The notes below the pieces were generated by a model that was not told where the DNA came from, ran no database searches, and worked only from the letters and a program-made list of their open reading frames with translations. From Caprella mutica (lineage: Eukaryota; Arthropoda; Malacostraca; Amphipoda; Caprellidae): 64,000 nt of DNA. Every line of letters starts with the position of its first letter. The first letter of the stretch is position 1. A program made the translations under genes and the position numbers. Below, piece after piece: positions 11,062-23,390 of this stretch. The stretch is taken from positions 1-64,000 of the forward strand of contig CANNZV010002304.1 of the NCBI GenBank assembly GCA_947561585.1, in the 5' to 3' direction.

Positions 11062-11724
11062 TTGGACGATATTGAAGAGCATCAATTGTATCAATTTGAA
11101 AATAATACACTCTGGAATGAAGTCAAAATGTCTATAAATTTGAAATCTCTCAACATAGATGATTGGTACTGTTCCAGCCTAGTGGACAGAAAAGTTAATC
11201 TAGATTTTGAAAATAAACTTCCCGAAATGCTCTGTAGCATTTTCAAGAAATGTCAAAAGCTGAATGAAGTTGAATTCGAAATCTATAAGGAAGAGAAGCT
11301 AACTTTTTCGACCATGGGTGGATCGTTGTTCATAGAGAATACTGAAATATCCCACAATTTTGATCGTATGGTCAACAATTTATTTGCAAAATTTAAATCT
11401 ATAGCTCTTTTTGGTCCGCAAACTCAGCTTCTAACTTGTGTTGATCGTTCTAGTGGTGGATTAGAAGATCTGCAATGTTCAGACCTCACTTTGAATCCAG
11501 AACTTTCTTCAATAGTCACGAGGTGCAAGAATCTGTTTTACCTTGAAATTATCGAATCATTCAACGTCGAATCGGAGATGAAATTTTCAGATCTTCCGAA
11601 ATTACATCTTCAACACTTAGTGTTAGCACCAGGTTATGCGATGCCAAATCTATTTTCAAATCATCCTAAACTACTGGATATGTTCATGACAGATTCTTTA
11701 ATGAGTCTGTGTATCAGTGATTGA
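11062..11724 (+). CDS. terminal exon of an LRR-like (probably F-box/LRR) gene
   Basis: Following a good acceptor (tttttcattgcag), 220 codons run in phase 0 to TGA at 11722-11724. No ATG starts this frame sensibly, so it is the last exon of a gene whose earlier exons lie upstream, probably beyond the left edge. The protein alternates short hydrophobic strands with cysteine-rich helices, as in degenerate leucine-rich repeats: FKSIALFGPQTQLLTC, LEDLQCSDLTLNPELSSIV, RCKNLFYLEII, LPKLHLQHLVLAPG. F-box proteins of the FBXL type end like this, and an F-box gene start sits at 62987, so an F-box/LRR paralogue is plausible, but no F-box is visible here. A Foldback-like element is inserted 21 bp after the stop. 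Confidence 0.72.
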   Translation: MDDIEEHQLYQFENNTLWNEVKMSINLKSLNIDDWYCSSLVDRKVNLDFENKLPEMLCSIFKKCQKLNEVEFEIYKEEKLTFSTMGGSLFIENTEISHNFDRMVNNLFAKFKSIALFGPQTQLLTCVDRSSGGLEDLQCSDLTLNPELSSIVTRCKNLFYLEIIESFNVESEMKFSDLPKLHLQHLVLAPGYAMPNLFSNHPKLLDMFMTDSLMSLCISD

Positions 11725-11745
11725 TTATGTAGGTAGGTAGGTACG

Positions 11746-13235
11746 GGTATCCGGTAAATTCATCGCAGTAAATTCATCGCCGGTAAATTCATCGCCGTAA
11801 ATTCATCGCATGGTAAATTCATCGCGTTATAAATTCATCGCGTGGTAAATTCATCGCATGGTAAATTCATCGTGTGGTAAATTCATCGCGTGGTAAATTC
11901 ATCGAATGGTAAATTCATCGCATGGTACATTATAAAATTGAATTGATAAACTTAAATAAACTCTTAGCAAATAATTACGCCGACCTTACTTTATTTTTCG
12001 CTGGATTATGGTAACTTGTTTGTACGAATCTGTGCTGTTAGTTTATTTCAAAATCTTTGAATTTTTAGTTATATAATGTCATATTATTTTCACATGAGTA
12101 TCATACAATTACTATAAAATATTTAATATGTGGGTAATTGCATTAATTTATTATTTTATTGTTATGCATATTTTTCTTTAATTTAAATTTATGTTAATTC
12201 TCTAATTACGTATTTAGGTATCTACTCATATAGTTTGAACAACAACATAACTGTATATGCTAAACCTCTTTGAATAGAATATTATTCTTAGTATTAACGG
12301 TTTGCTTCAGCAACGTACATATCCATATATTATTTCGTGGACCGACAATTGGGCTCCACGACAATTGGACCCCTAACGAACGATTGTGCCCCAAGACAAT
12401 TGGGCCCAAAGACCAATATATCATTTGCCCATTTTTTCAAAGTCTATTGTATTAACTTAATTAAAGACCATTGCTACTGTAATAACTAGGGATGTGACAA
12501 TATGCATTTTGAATAAAAATATAGTCTTCAGCATAATTAAATAAAGAATATTCCTAATAGGTATGAAAGATATATCATTGTTATGAAAAATATATATTTT
12601 TTGATAGAACATATTCATTTTATGAATAAAAACTATAATTCTTTTAAACTACTATATTTTTTTGTTATGAGATTATTCATGTAAGCCACAAATTTCCTTC
12701 TTACGGTCCCACTATATTGAACTCCTGCGTAGTGAATGAGTTAGGATGTAGCCAATAGAAAATAAAAATGTAGCTATTTTAAATGAAGAGACAATAGAAA
12801 ATAAAAATGTGGGTTTTTAAAGATAGCCGTGGCCAACCAAGACATGCTGAAATTATTAGAACATACATGTCGACTTGAAAGTTAATGTGAATTTGTTGAA
12901 ACCTGTTCACTGCTGTCAGTGTTCAATATAGAAGAGTTTTATAAATTATTATTACAAAATCATCTATTATTTACCTCTCTATTATTTGTATTATCTACCT
13001 TCCTGTTATATGTCACCGATGATTTACTATATGCGATGAATTTACCTGCGATGAAATTACCATGCGATGAATTTACCATGCGATGAATTTACCACGCGAT
13101 GAATTTACCACACGATGAATTTACCGCGATGAATTTACAGCGATGAATTTACCACACGATGAATTTACCACACGATGAATTTACCGCGATGAATTTACAG
13201 CGATGAATTTACCCGCGATGAATTTACACTGATCC
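11746..13235. mobile_element. Foldback-like element 2 (GGTAAATTCATCGC iterons)
   Basis: A 1,490-bp element. Its left end (11750-11935) has about twelve units of GGTAAATTCATCGC with 0-3 variable bases; its right end (13028-13222) has about a dozen inverted units. GTAGGTACG flanks both sides (11737-11745 and 13236-13244). Termini: GGTATCCGGTAAATTC and, inverted, GGATCAGTGTAAATTC. The interior has no gene. It includes a fragment of another iteron type (ACAATTGGGCCC at 12341-12415). It sits in what must be the 3' UTR of the LRR-like gene. The target site lies in GGTAGGTA repeats, so the duplication alone is weaker evidence than in elements 1 and 6. Confidence 0.87.
12341..12415 (+). repeat. short GACAATTGGGCCC-type array inside element 2
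   Basis: About four units of the kind GACAATTGGNCCC, sharing the ACAATT core of the iteron arrays. A similar inverted trace is at 15368-15405 and a direct one at 21563-21615. Probably remnants of a further array family. Confidence 0.45.
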
Positions 13236-13244
13236 GTAGGTACG

Positions 13245-14165
13245 GGGCCTTGATAGGTAGGTAGCTAGTTTGAACTGTTTTATGTTGCTATATTCAGCTA
13301 ATAGGTGAATTGCGAGTTATTAAACGTGTAACATTTTGGTTCATACAATTTAACACTTTATACCAGGTAGGTACGACGCCTAGTTAGGTAATTATAACTA
13401 TTTTAACTACCTAGGTATGGGGTATCTACGTAGCTACGGAACCTAGGTAGTTGCTAGATGAAATTATGAATTCAGATTCATTCAATGGTTAACATTTTCG
13501 TTCACGTAACCTAATATAATTTAAATTTTGTATGAAAACTATGAATTTTTTAGAATTTTATGACAAAATAATTAGGTATACCTAGTTAAGTTTCAGTTAA
13601 TTTATTATACTTAGTAAAGTATCAATAACATCTCTAAAGAATTTTTTTAGTCGGATCTACTGAAGATCAGGGGGGACGGTGCATTGTTCCGAATATTATA
13701 TCAGAGAGCCTATAATGGCTCTGATAAAATAACTTCGGTCATTACATTTCATAAAAGTTATCGATAAGTTTTTTATTGAGTAGTTTTAATTGTGTATTTT
13801 ATTTTCAAGAAATAGAGACTGGAAATAATAAATATAAACTTTTGAGTGATGAGTTTTATTGATTTTTTTTATTGAAGAAACGAACTATAATTTTTTTTTT
13901 AAAACTTGTCCTCATAGGTAGGTTTATAAATATTTACCTAGGTAGCTACCTACTTTTACTTTCCAATCATATCTCATCATTAGAATAGAATTATTACCTA
14001 GGTGCCTACATATAATCTGTATGATTATAGTGTACTTTGGTAATGATTGATAATTTGGTAGTTTGGGTAATTTTGTAGTTGCTTAATTGATAACTTTGGT
14101 AATGATCGGAGTTGAAAAAGTGGGCCTATTTAAAAAAAAATTATATCAGAGTCAATATTCAATAG
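13245..14165. other. no gene seen; AGGTACCT patches
   Basis: AT-rich DNA with more GGTAGGTAC words (13245-13450, 13915-14010). No gene. Confidence 0.4.
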
Positions 14166-14184
14166 GTTGTCTGATATTGTATTC

Positions 14185-14355
14185 GGACCAACGCACCTTC
14201 GGACCAATGGACCTCCGGACCAATGACTATATAACCAAGATCAGGCACACCAATATTTTCTTTGGGTACCCTAACGGGTACCTGATCTTCAGTATGGGTA
14301 CACTCGGGGTCTATGATCTTCAGTTGGGGTACACTCGGGGTCCTTGATCTTCAGT
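14185..14355 (+). repeat. short tandem repeats (CCGGACCAATG; 31-bp GGGTACACTCGGGGTC)
   Basis: First, three units like TTCGGACCAATGGACC (14187-14228). Then three copies of a 30-32-bp unit, gggtacactcggggtc…tgatcttcag (14266-14355). The first is iteron-like (GGACCAAT), but no inverted partner was found. Confidence 0.6.
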
Positions 14356-14364
14356 TTTTTTTAT

Positions 14365-14815
14365 TCTATAAAACTATTAAACAATTGTCATTCTATCAAA
14401 CTATCAAACAATTGTTATTCAACCAAACTATTAAACAATTGTTATTCTACCAAACTAATAAACAATTGTTATTCTACCAAACTATCAAACAATTGTTATT
14501 CTACCAAACTTTTAAACAATTGTTATTCTACCAAACTTTTAAACAATTGTTATTATACCAAACTATCAAACAATTGTTATTCTACCAAACTTTTAAACAA
14601 TTGTTATTCTACCGAACTTTTAAACAATTGTTATTCTACCAAACTATCAAACAATTGTTATTCTACCAAACTATCAAATAATTGTTTTTCTACCAAACTA
14701 TTAAACTATTGTTATTCTACCAAACTATCAAACAATTGTTATTCTACCAAACTATCGAACAATTGTTATTCTACCAAACTATCAAACAATTGTTATTATA
14801 TCAAACTATTAAACT
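14365..14815 (+). repeat. 27-bp minisatellite (CTACCAAACTATCAAACAATTGTTATT)
   Basis: About 16 copies of a 27-bp unit with a palindromic CAATTG core. The unit is a multiple of three, so long open frames cross it without being genes. A diverged patch of the same sequence is at 15102-15215. Confidence 0.92.
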
Positions 14816-15839
14816 AAGCTATTTCAAATACATTTCGCAGAGCTTCCTGCAATTATTTGTTTGATGGCTAACTAAAATAATAACAAATTATGAATAAAAG
14901 TTTACTGTGAGAAAAATTAATCGAAATAATAATTAGTAACGGAAAAAGTATTAATTATATAGAAACAATTAAAAATATTCGAAATCCTACAATATTTTGC
15001 GTAGGTTAATTTTATCCTAATTTTCTTCATGGAAATTGCTACATTTCTATTTAGATGAACTTTACGGTAATGAGCTTACGTTAGCTTAAATTGCGATGTA
15101 TATTGTTATTCTATCAAACTATTGTTTGATAGAACTATTGAACAATTGCTATTCTATAAAACTATTAAACTATTGTTATTCTATAAAACTATTGTTATTC
15201 TACCATACTATTAATGTTATTGTTATCACAATGTGAGATTGAATAAAAAATTCTAGATAACAACAGTCATATATACACAAATTAAAAATGAAATGATAAT
15301 TAATGAATTTCTAGTTAAATAAATCAATTCCTTACAAAAGTAACACTTCTTTTTTGTGTCTGCTACCATAATTTTTCCTGGGCTCAATAGTCTTGGGGTC
15401 CAATTATAGGTTCACGGTTTCTGGTTTACCAAATATCGATATTTCTGCGACGAGATAAATCGGACTAAATGAGTTCATGACTTACATGCATTTTATATTG
15501 GTGCCATTTGAAATCTAATTTAACAATTCTGCGGATATGTATTTTTATCCGTATCAAAACAATTTTTCCTGAAGAAATATTTGGATTTTCTTCAACCCTA
15601 TAGTGATCAATTTCATTATTTTTCTCCGATCTTATTTATTCGACCTGACCGTCCTTTGTTGTTTAACTTTAAACTAGTTCCTTGATTCTGGTATTAACAT
15701 TGCTACAGACAGTAGACTTGATTTGAGACGATCTATCAAGAAAACCTCGATGATGTAAATCTTGGTAACTTCCATATGGAAAAAACTATTTAACCACAAA
15801 ATTTTCTTGATGTGCTATTAAACGCATCTTACTAGGGTT
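14816..15839. other. no gene seen; diverged minisatellite patch
   Basis: AT-rich DNA with the outlying repeat patch at 15102-15215. Short stretches near 15420-15790 have protein-like text but are broken by stops in every frame. Confidence 0.4.
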
Positions 15840-16090
15840 TGACCATAGAGCTATGATAAACTACTCTAGAGAGAGGAAGTGTTGCAGCGATTGAAGGACG
15901 CTAAGGAAGACGGGGTAAAACCTTATTTTGTTTCAGTTATATCATTTCTCCATTAAATTTTTGTTTCAGTTATATCATTTCTCCATTTAAACTGACGCTA
16001 AATTGCCAGTCACGTGACCGAAAAAAAGGATTTTAGATTCCCGCAAGACGCGATATTATTTTGGCCTCTAACTCACCACTTGGGTTTGAC
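15840..16090 (+). repeat. dispersed repeat C copy 1
   Basis: About 250 bp that match 56958-57200 at high identity, for example agagaggaagtgttgcagcg, tagattgccagtcacgtgac, gatattattttggcc-type text. The segment agttatatcatttctccatt occurs twice in a row within the copy. No coding frame; boundaries approximate. Confidence 0.8.
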
Positions 16091-16277
16091 AAATTGATTA
16101 TTAAAAAGAATAATAAGCATTTCATAGGTGAAAATCGTAGGTATATAAGATACCGTAGAGGGTTCATAAACATAATGGCGTATTGAAATAAATGTAAACC
16201 CATTTTTTTATAAATCGAGACGTCAGTAGTTTTTGTGATACATCATTTCAAAATTGAGTCAAAAATTCCTGACCTAA

Positions 16278-17264
16278 GGGCCGTACACACGCAGGGTTTT
16301 TTCAGTCTTTCCACCGGACTTTTTGCTAAGCTCCTCCCACTTTTTCCACGAGACTTAAATTTTGCACCGAAAGTCCGAGACTTTTCAACAACCTACATGT
16401 TCTATTATTTTCCCCCAATCAAGAGGTGCAATTTTGTAAATCTTCGTATAGCTACTGTCAACTCCTAAAATATATTGTAATAACACGATTGGTGTTCATT
16501 TTATGACAAACTTTGCTCCATTCATTTCTTTACCTTGAGGTAAAGAATTCTCATATTTTCCTTTTTATAAAAGACTGCCAGTAAAATTGATAATACCTAG
16601 TAATGTTTCTTTAAACTTTTTTTTAGTATAGTATATTTTAGTAAAATAAATATTACTATCTTTATTTTATTTATTTCAACATATCACCTATTAGCTAATA
16701 CCTTTATTTTATTTATTATAACGCAATACATATTGAACCTAGTACCTATCTATACGTATTGATACTTTTACCTAAACTTTATATAATAGCTAAATTACAT
16801 TTGTTGAGTGGATTAGATTAATCATTAAATCAAGTGAAGCGAGAATAATCTCTGTTAGTTTATTACTAAATATTGTAATAAATTTCATAAAAATTATCAT
16901 ACTAAGTTAATTAGTAACTAAATAATCTTAGTAATCTAGGTAGGTAGTTCTCTAGTAATTAATTAATCTAGGTAAAAGTAACTAACCTATATAATTAGTA
17001 AATAACTAACCCAGGTAATTAGTAATTTTAACTATCCTATGTAATTAACAGTTACTAACTACCTAGGTTAGTTACCTAGTTTAAAAAAATAGAGGAGGGC
17101 TTATGTCGCCTATATGAGTAGTTAATTGCACGACATGTAAATCCACGAGATTAAAAAGTCAATCCACGTGTGGACGCTATTGACTTTTGAATCAAAAGTC
17201 TGGTGGAAAAGCGTAGAAAAAAGTCTGGTGGAAAGACTTAAAAAACCCTACGTGTGTACGGCCC
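16278..17264. mobile_element. PIF/Harbinger-like non-autonomous element
   Basis: A 987-bp element with inverted ends of about 50 bp: GGGCCGTACACACGCAGGG… on the left and the inverse on the right, including tctttccaccRgactttt. The left flank is TAA and the right TTT, so a 3-bp TWA duplication is only partly preserved. The interior is AT-rich with AGGTAC words and no gene. Confidence 0.7.
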
Positions 17265-18382
17265 TTTACACAGTATATTATTATCTGTGACGGCAGTCCA
17301 GTTTTTCTCATAATACATATAATATTATTTTAGTGACTGATAAAACACTATCTACATATACATATCGGTTTCTAATCAGTAAACTTTTTACTATGAAATC
17401 AAACTTTCCCTATTAGTCTAGTCCTATTATATCAAATACTTTGGTATTCCTATACAAATGTTTACAGCTATGTAGCCCTATTTTCCTAAAGTTAACTTTC
17501 TTCTGCCTGATCTCGGTTTTATAGCAACACAAGTTGAAACTTTATATATTCTCATATTAGTAGCTAGGTGTACTAGTTCAAATATGACCATGACTTACAC
17601 ACGACTTGTGCAGTTGCATCTGGCAATTTCGACTGTTTTCTGCAATTCCACTGTAGAAAAACACAATTGGAACTTTTGTAAATATTGGATAGCCATAAAA
17701 GTGTTTAAAAAGCTATTATAAACGACAAAAAAATGAATAAAAAGGTTTAAAAAAACGTAAAAAACGTATTTGTATATATTGTATATCTGGCAGCGACCAC
17801 CTCAGCATTAACCTAATATTTTGTGTAGATTAAATATCTCGCATACAAATCACATACTTATTTTCAGGAATATTTTCGGAATGAAGTCCCCATTCTGAAA
17901 TATAAGTAAGACATAATAATTTGTTACTATTGAACGAATAAAATAGGAGTTGGTATTGTGAAGTGATATTCATTTCTTATCTTACACTTGGTGATAAAAA
18001 AATTATTCTGAACGATAGGAGGGGGTGGGGGGGAGGGAAGGTTTCGTATATTGGTCCTGCAATCATCTAGATAGACTAAACTGTCGTCCATTTCTTTTAA
18101 AACCCTGACTTTAATAAAAAAAAATCAAATAATTTACAACTGCAGCACCACCTTCCGAGTAAATTCAAAGGAAGCACAAGTGATAGAGCGTGTGTGCATG
18201 ATGACTAACTTTGAACTGATGTTTGGCAGTTTTCATCCACCATCTAGTTTTCTTTATGTTAAATTAAATTTTCTGTATATTATTTGATTAATTTCAATCA
18301 TTGGTGTATATTTAGAATTGAGTTCATCCATTCTTTCAAATTCGTTAAAAAAACAACTGATTAGGTAAAGTTGTGAATAAAT
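17265..18382. other. no gene seen
   Basis: AT-rich DNA with a G-rich purine patch near 18020-18040. No supported frame. The segment at about 18140-18235 resembles 50842-50915 (ctgcagcrccacc…agcacaa-tgatag), a weak dispersed repeat. Confidence 0.4.
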
Positions 18383-20777
18383 AATTCGCAGCGCCATTCC
18401 TGCCGATAACGCAGACAAACACTACATCCCTACAGGCAACATTAGACACTACAACCCCACATTCATACCGCACGTCAAACACCTGATACAAACACGCAAA
18501 CACCTACGCTCACTCCCACCCACACAAGACACGATCACACGCATACAACACCTTAACACTGACATAAGTGCGGAGATTACTGCCCAACAAAAACTCAAGT
18601 GGCAAAACACATTAGACACCATTAATTTCCGCACTGACGCAAACAAACTTTGGAAACTTGTCAAGGGACTCAACAACAAATACATGGACCAACCAAAAAC
18701 ACATGATTCCCTCACACAAAACAACACTATACTCACTGACACACAACAGGCAAACGCTCTCAACAAGCACTATGCTTCCACAAGTAGGTTACCCACTCGC
18801 CCAGCAGCTAGGATTATACTGCGTCGCCTTCACAAAACATGCAATCAAAAGCTCCTCACACCCCTCTTCACCCCGGCAATGGTTACCGAGGCCATCCGGG
18901 TTTCCAAGAACACTTCCTCCACAGGTCCTGATGGCATATCAAACAAACATTTAAAACATCTAGGGCCACTTGCCATCAGAGCCTTCACAGACATCTTCAA
19001 TTTCTCACTACAGAACAATAGTATACCCAACACCTGGAAATTTTCCAAAATCATCCCCATCCTGAAGCCCAACAAACCTCCCACAGAACTGGCCTGATAC
19101 AGACCTATATCACTCCTCTCCACCCCATCCAAAATACTCGAGAGGCTAGTTCTTAACAACATTTCACCACACATCCCACTATCCCCCTCACAATACGGCT
19201 TCAGATCCCAACACTCCACATCTACTCTTCTTACCCACCTCTCACAGACAACACTCGAAGGCTTTAACTCCAACAAACCTGCGGATAGGACAATTATAGC
19301 TGCCCTAGACATTAGTAAAGCCTTCGATTCGGTACCCAGACACCTACTCATTAACAAAATACTCAACACATCATCCACGACTCATATAAAAAATGGCTTG
19401 CCAATTATCTCTCAGGCCGCTCTGGCAAAACACTTTACAACGGCAAGTCTTCCAGAACACTTCACTACACAGACGGAGTACCGCAGGGCTCCGTACTCTC
19501 ACCTACACTCTTCAACCTATACCTTTACGACCTCCCTACGCCAACACACACCTCGGTTTAGACTCTTTCATACGCAGATGATGTCACCATCATCTCAGAA
19601 CATCATAAACACGAGACCGCCGCCAACAATTTACAAACATACATCCATCCACTCACTAGAAGACTGGCTAGAAACAAACAGATTAAAGGTCTCCGCAAAC
19701 AAATCTTCTGTCACCTTAGTTACACCCTACACCCTTGAATACAGAACCCATCCAAACATTACACTCAACAACACTCCCCTTCCCATTAACAACACGCCGA
19801 AAATCCTTGGAGTTACACTCGACCGCGGCTGGACGTTCAAACACCACATAACCGACATTAACAACAGAGCCAAACAAAAACTGAATGTCCTCCGCACACT
19901 CACTCACATAACTTGCGGACACTCAAAGGAAGACATAACAACACTCTACAAACAGTTCATCAGACTCATCCTCATCACTTACGCCCACACAGCCTGGTCA
20001 CCTGACATATCCAACACCCACCTACAGACACTCCAAAAAACACAAAATACTGCACTCCGCATTGCCACCGGTTGTACACAAACAACACCCACACACCACC
20101 TACACATAGAAACACGAGTCCTACCTCTCACCTCACACATGGATATGAGGGGCACACATTTTTACACTTCCACACTAGACCCCTCACAGCCCCTACACTA
20201 CATGCAAACTGAGAGGAGGACACCACGCACACTACACACCACTCCCTCCACACACTACAGACACCTCTACACCACTCTCCCTCCCACACCCGATAACACT
20301 TCTCTTCACAAATACATACACACCACTTTCACACAAAGAGCTCTAGCCTCCTCCCTTCCTAACAAACTCCTTGGGTCTAGGCCTCCAGCCATCGACCCTA
20401 GTGAGTCGGCCATGTCTCGTCTTGATAGGGATACCTTAGCACGTCTGAGATGTGACCACCATCCTTCCCTTCCTTACTACATGCACAAGATTGGGAGATC
20501 GGACTCTGATCGGTGCGACTTCTGTCAAGCCGATCAGGGCACGATCTCTCACATTCTCACACAATGTCCGTCACTACACCAACACAGGACTACACACAAC
20601 ATTCACTCACTGGAGCACCTTTGGACCCATCCTCAGGCAGTTATTAACTTCCTGAGTGATGCGGGTTTCCCTTAGGCCACACATTCCCACACAGTGCCTC
20701 GGGTGGTTGAAACCCGGGGCGCCCCTGGCCGCCCCTCCGTCCTGGCGAGGATGTTGGGGAGGTTAAACAACAACAAC
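18383..20777 (+). mobile_element. 5'-truncated non-LTR retrotransposon (LINE), jockey-like
   Basis: Composition changes sharply to C-rich, G-poor coding-like sequence. It encodes the C-terminal part of a LINE polyprotein and ends in a short CAA repeat tail (20766-20776). The endonuclease and gag-like regions are absent, as expected of 5' truncation. No clear target-site duplication could be identified. The element is dead. Confidence 0.9.
18390..20675 (+). pseudogene. LINE reverse transcriptase, inactivated
   Basis: The reverse transcriptase blocks come in order: NTSSTGPDGISNKHLK, WKFSKIIPILKP, YRPISLLS, AALDISKAFDSV, GVPQGSVLSPTLFN, YADDVTII (catalytic), LEDWLETNRLKVSANKS, and the thumb PKILGVTLDR. 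A C-terminal zinc-knuckle-like CDFCQ…H…C (about 20517-20575) precedes the TAG at 20673. Breaks: TGA for the expected tryptophan before YRPIS (19095-19097), TAG near 19559 just before YADD, and a frame change between 19590 and 19650. The protein would copy its own RNA at a nicked target. Best placed in the jockey/I group, clade unproven. Confidence 0.9.
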
Positions 20778-22565
20778 GCGGTAAAACTCGCAGTTACACT
20801 CATATGATAATATTCAGTTTTTCAAGAATTTATTAGATTATTAACTATAATTTTCATGAATAAACTAATTTGCAATGTACTTGAAAAGAAAATATATTAG
20901 AAGAATATAAGGATTTAAGTTTAAAATTATCCAGATTCTAGATGAACATTCTAGATAAAGCATATAATACTCCTGTATACTACTCAGCCCATTCCAAAAT
21001 GTTAAACTGTCCGGTAACTCGAAATTTATCCCACATAGATTTTACGTACTACTGTCACTCTCCACAATAAAGATTTTGTTTTATGATAATCCTTTAATAA
21101 TTGTTAATGTTTTTCTTGTCTATAAGTTCTTCTTCTTGTCTATTGTTGTACCTTATAATAAATAACAGCTTTTAAAATTCCAAATGATAAGAAGTTAATT
21201 TATTTCGCTTCGCTGGAAGGTGAAAAATCCGCAGAAAACACGTCAAGAACACGTTAGAAGAAAGAGTCTGTTACTAGAAATATTATATGCAATTTATAAT
21301 AATTGGTAATTTTTTTTATCATTTTCATTATGGGTAAGAAATTCAAAACGTAAGGTATGAAAGTGTTACAGTGTAAGGTGATAACGTGTAAGATATTAAT
21401 GTGTTGATAACAGGTGTTTATTCATTTATCTATGATACCTGTAGGTAACATAGGTACAAATTACAATAACCAATTAACTATATTTTATATTAAGTTGAGA
21501 AGGGCACTTCAATGCTATTGAAAGTTAGGGGTTCATTTGTTATTAAGTTATATTCTCATTAACCGACAATCTATTGGACTACACCCATTTGGACTACACC
21601 CCCAATTTTCTGAGACACCTAAACTTTAAAATGTCTAAATCAACATCAGAATCAACAAGAGTTGTATGATCAACGAACTGTGTTGATTTAAATTCGGAAG
21701 TAATCTTAGTACAAGTTAAAAAGTAGAGGGCACAGTACACTTCCTTGAGACAATACCGTATTCTTTGGTACAGTAGGTTGAAAAATTACTCTTCATTCTC
21801 ACTCTTAAACTTAACCTTAAAGGTCCTCACCAGGCTCCGTGAAAAAAGAGTTTATTACATAATATCAACTGAAAAATTTATGTCGTTTAACTATAGTGTA
21901 ACCCTCTAATCAAAACTGCTCAAAATGATCCCTAAATATTTCATCTAATTTTCACCACTTGGCAACCTCTATGATATATTATGTTCTGCTAACAAGAAAT
22001 TCAAAAATAGTAAATGTCGGGCACTAGTCTGTTATTGCAGCAGAGTAGGAAATAACCTAATTTATTGAGATTATCATATTTTTAATGTATTTCACATGAA
22101 TTCATATTCTGAAAATTTTATTCAATTGATTACAATGTGAAGAGTTATTTTTATCTTTAGAATAAGTTTAGAGGAACAACAAGTGTGGTACAACCACAAA
22201 ATTTCATAGGTATCATAAGTAGCGCACTTGGATACGATAGCAATAGTAGAAAAAAATTTAACTACGAAATTAAATCTTATTTCAACAAATAACATCAATA
22301 ATGGCCTCTCGGACAACAAACTCGAAAAACTAACCTGGATTTACAAGACACAAGTTTAGTAACAAGAAATAGTGTAAGTAATAATTCGTTTGTTCTATGT
22401 ATTGTCATTATTCAGTTTCATCATATTAATGATCAAAATATTAAAATAGTAATACGAGGCACTAACCACTCTTTTTAAACTGTGCACAAACCAATGCATA
22501 ATATACGTAAATTTGTAATTAAAACATAAGGTTAATAGAATAATTACCAACATCCTAATCTGAAA
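20778..22565. other. intergenic, no gene seen
   Basis: AT-rich DNA. A short iteron-like trace (ttggactacaccc twice) is at 21572-21602. No convincing frame. Confidence 0.45.
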
Positions 22566-22960
22566 AGCTTAATTACCTGAAAACTCTAATAGAAATCATG
22601 CTTATAAACAGGAAAATGAATATCTTTATTACTAGAAGCTCTAACAGAAATCATGCTGATAGACAGAATACTGAATATCTTAATTACTAGAAGCTCTAAC
22701 AGAAATCATGCTGATAGACAGAATGCTGAAAATCTTAATTACTAGAAGCTCTAACAGAAATCATGCTGATAGACAGAATGCTGAAAATCTTAATTACTAG
22801 AAGCTCTAACAGAAATCATGCTGATAGACAGAATGCTGAATATCTTAATTACTTAGAAACTATAACTGAAATCTTGCTGATAGACAGAATACTGAAAATC
22901 TTAATTACTTAGAGGCTCTAACTGAAATCATGCTGGTAGACAGAATGCTGAAAATCGTAG
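22566..22960 (+). repeat. 55-bp tandem repeat, about 7 copies
   Basis: The unit is 55 bp (taattactagaagctctaac, agaaatcatgctgatagaca, gaatgctgaaaatct). The central copies are almost identical; the outer ones diverge. It lies just past the polyadenylation signal of the HEPN-NACHT gene. Confidence 0.93.
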
Positions 22961-23004
22961 GCTAAATATAGTATATCATATTTTCCAACATTAAAGGTAA
23001 AACA

Positions 23005-23010
23005 TTTATT
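23005..23010 (-). terminator. polyadenylation signal AATAAA
   Basis: AATAAA on the minus strand about 80 bases after the stop codon of the HEPN-NACHT gene, at a normal distance for 3'-end formation. Confidence 0.55.
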
Positions 23011-23090
23011 AAAAATAGAATAAGAAAATCATATTTAAACATAGTCTAACTTGACTAAACGGAACTCCACAATATTACAGTAACTTAGAA

Positions 23091-23390
23091 TCAACTGAAG
23101 AAATTCCCGAACATACTAAGCTTGGACTTATTTTTAATTTTAATTCTTTGTTGTTCAGCTTTTCCTTGTGCAGCTTCCCGTTGTGCAGCTTCCCGTTGTG
23201 CAGCTTCTCGTTGAGCAGCTTCTCGTTGTGCAGCTTCTCGTTGTGCAGCTTCTCGTTTTGAAGCTTCTCGTTTTGAAGCTTCTCGTTTTGAAGCTACTCG
23301 TTTTGCAGCTTCTCGTCTTGCAGCTTCTCGTCTTGCAGCTTCTCGTCTTGCAGCTTCTCGTTTTGCAGCTTCCATCCATTCAAAATCAGA
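23091..23390 (-). CDS. HEPN-NACHT gene exon 7 (terminal), EAAKR repeat tail
   Basis: It starts after …tcttcatgcag in phase 0 with SDFEWMEAAKR and ends FGNFFS-stop. Between about 23160 and 23375 some 15 copies of a 15-bp unit encode EAAKR/EAARR/EAAQR/EASKR. These form alternating charged residues typical of a single stable alpha-helix or coiled coil. The tail then turns basic (IKIKNKSK). Neighbouring units are nearly identical at the base level, so copy number probably varies between alleles. Confidence 0.85.
   Translation of the reverse strand, partial: SDFEWMEAAKREAARREAARREAARREAAKRVASKREASKREASKREAAQREAAQREAAQREAAQREAAQREAAQGKAEQQRIKIKNKSKLSMFGNFFS

Noticed and set aside
14313..14864. Open frames up to 157 codons
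   Set aside because: Artefact of the 27-bp minisatellite.
12341..15405. Inverted pair of ACAATTGG-type arrays as a further Foldback-like element
   Set aside because: The left trace lies inside element 2 and the right one outside it, so the pair cannot be one insertion; units are few and no flanking duplication was found.
18449..19378. Minus-strand frames of 105 and 177 codons
   Set aside because: Shadows of the LINE reverse transcriptase, which reads on the plus strand.
18383..20790. Target-site duplication of the LINE
   Set aside because: A ggtaaa word near both ends (18365 and 20780) is too short and too distant from the boundaries to count.
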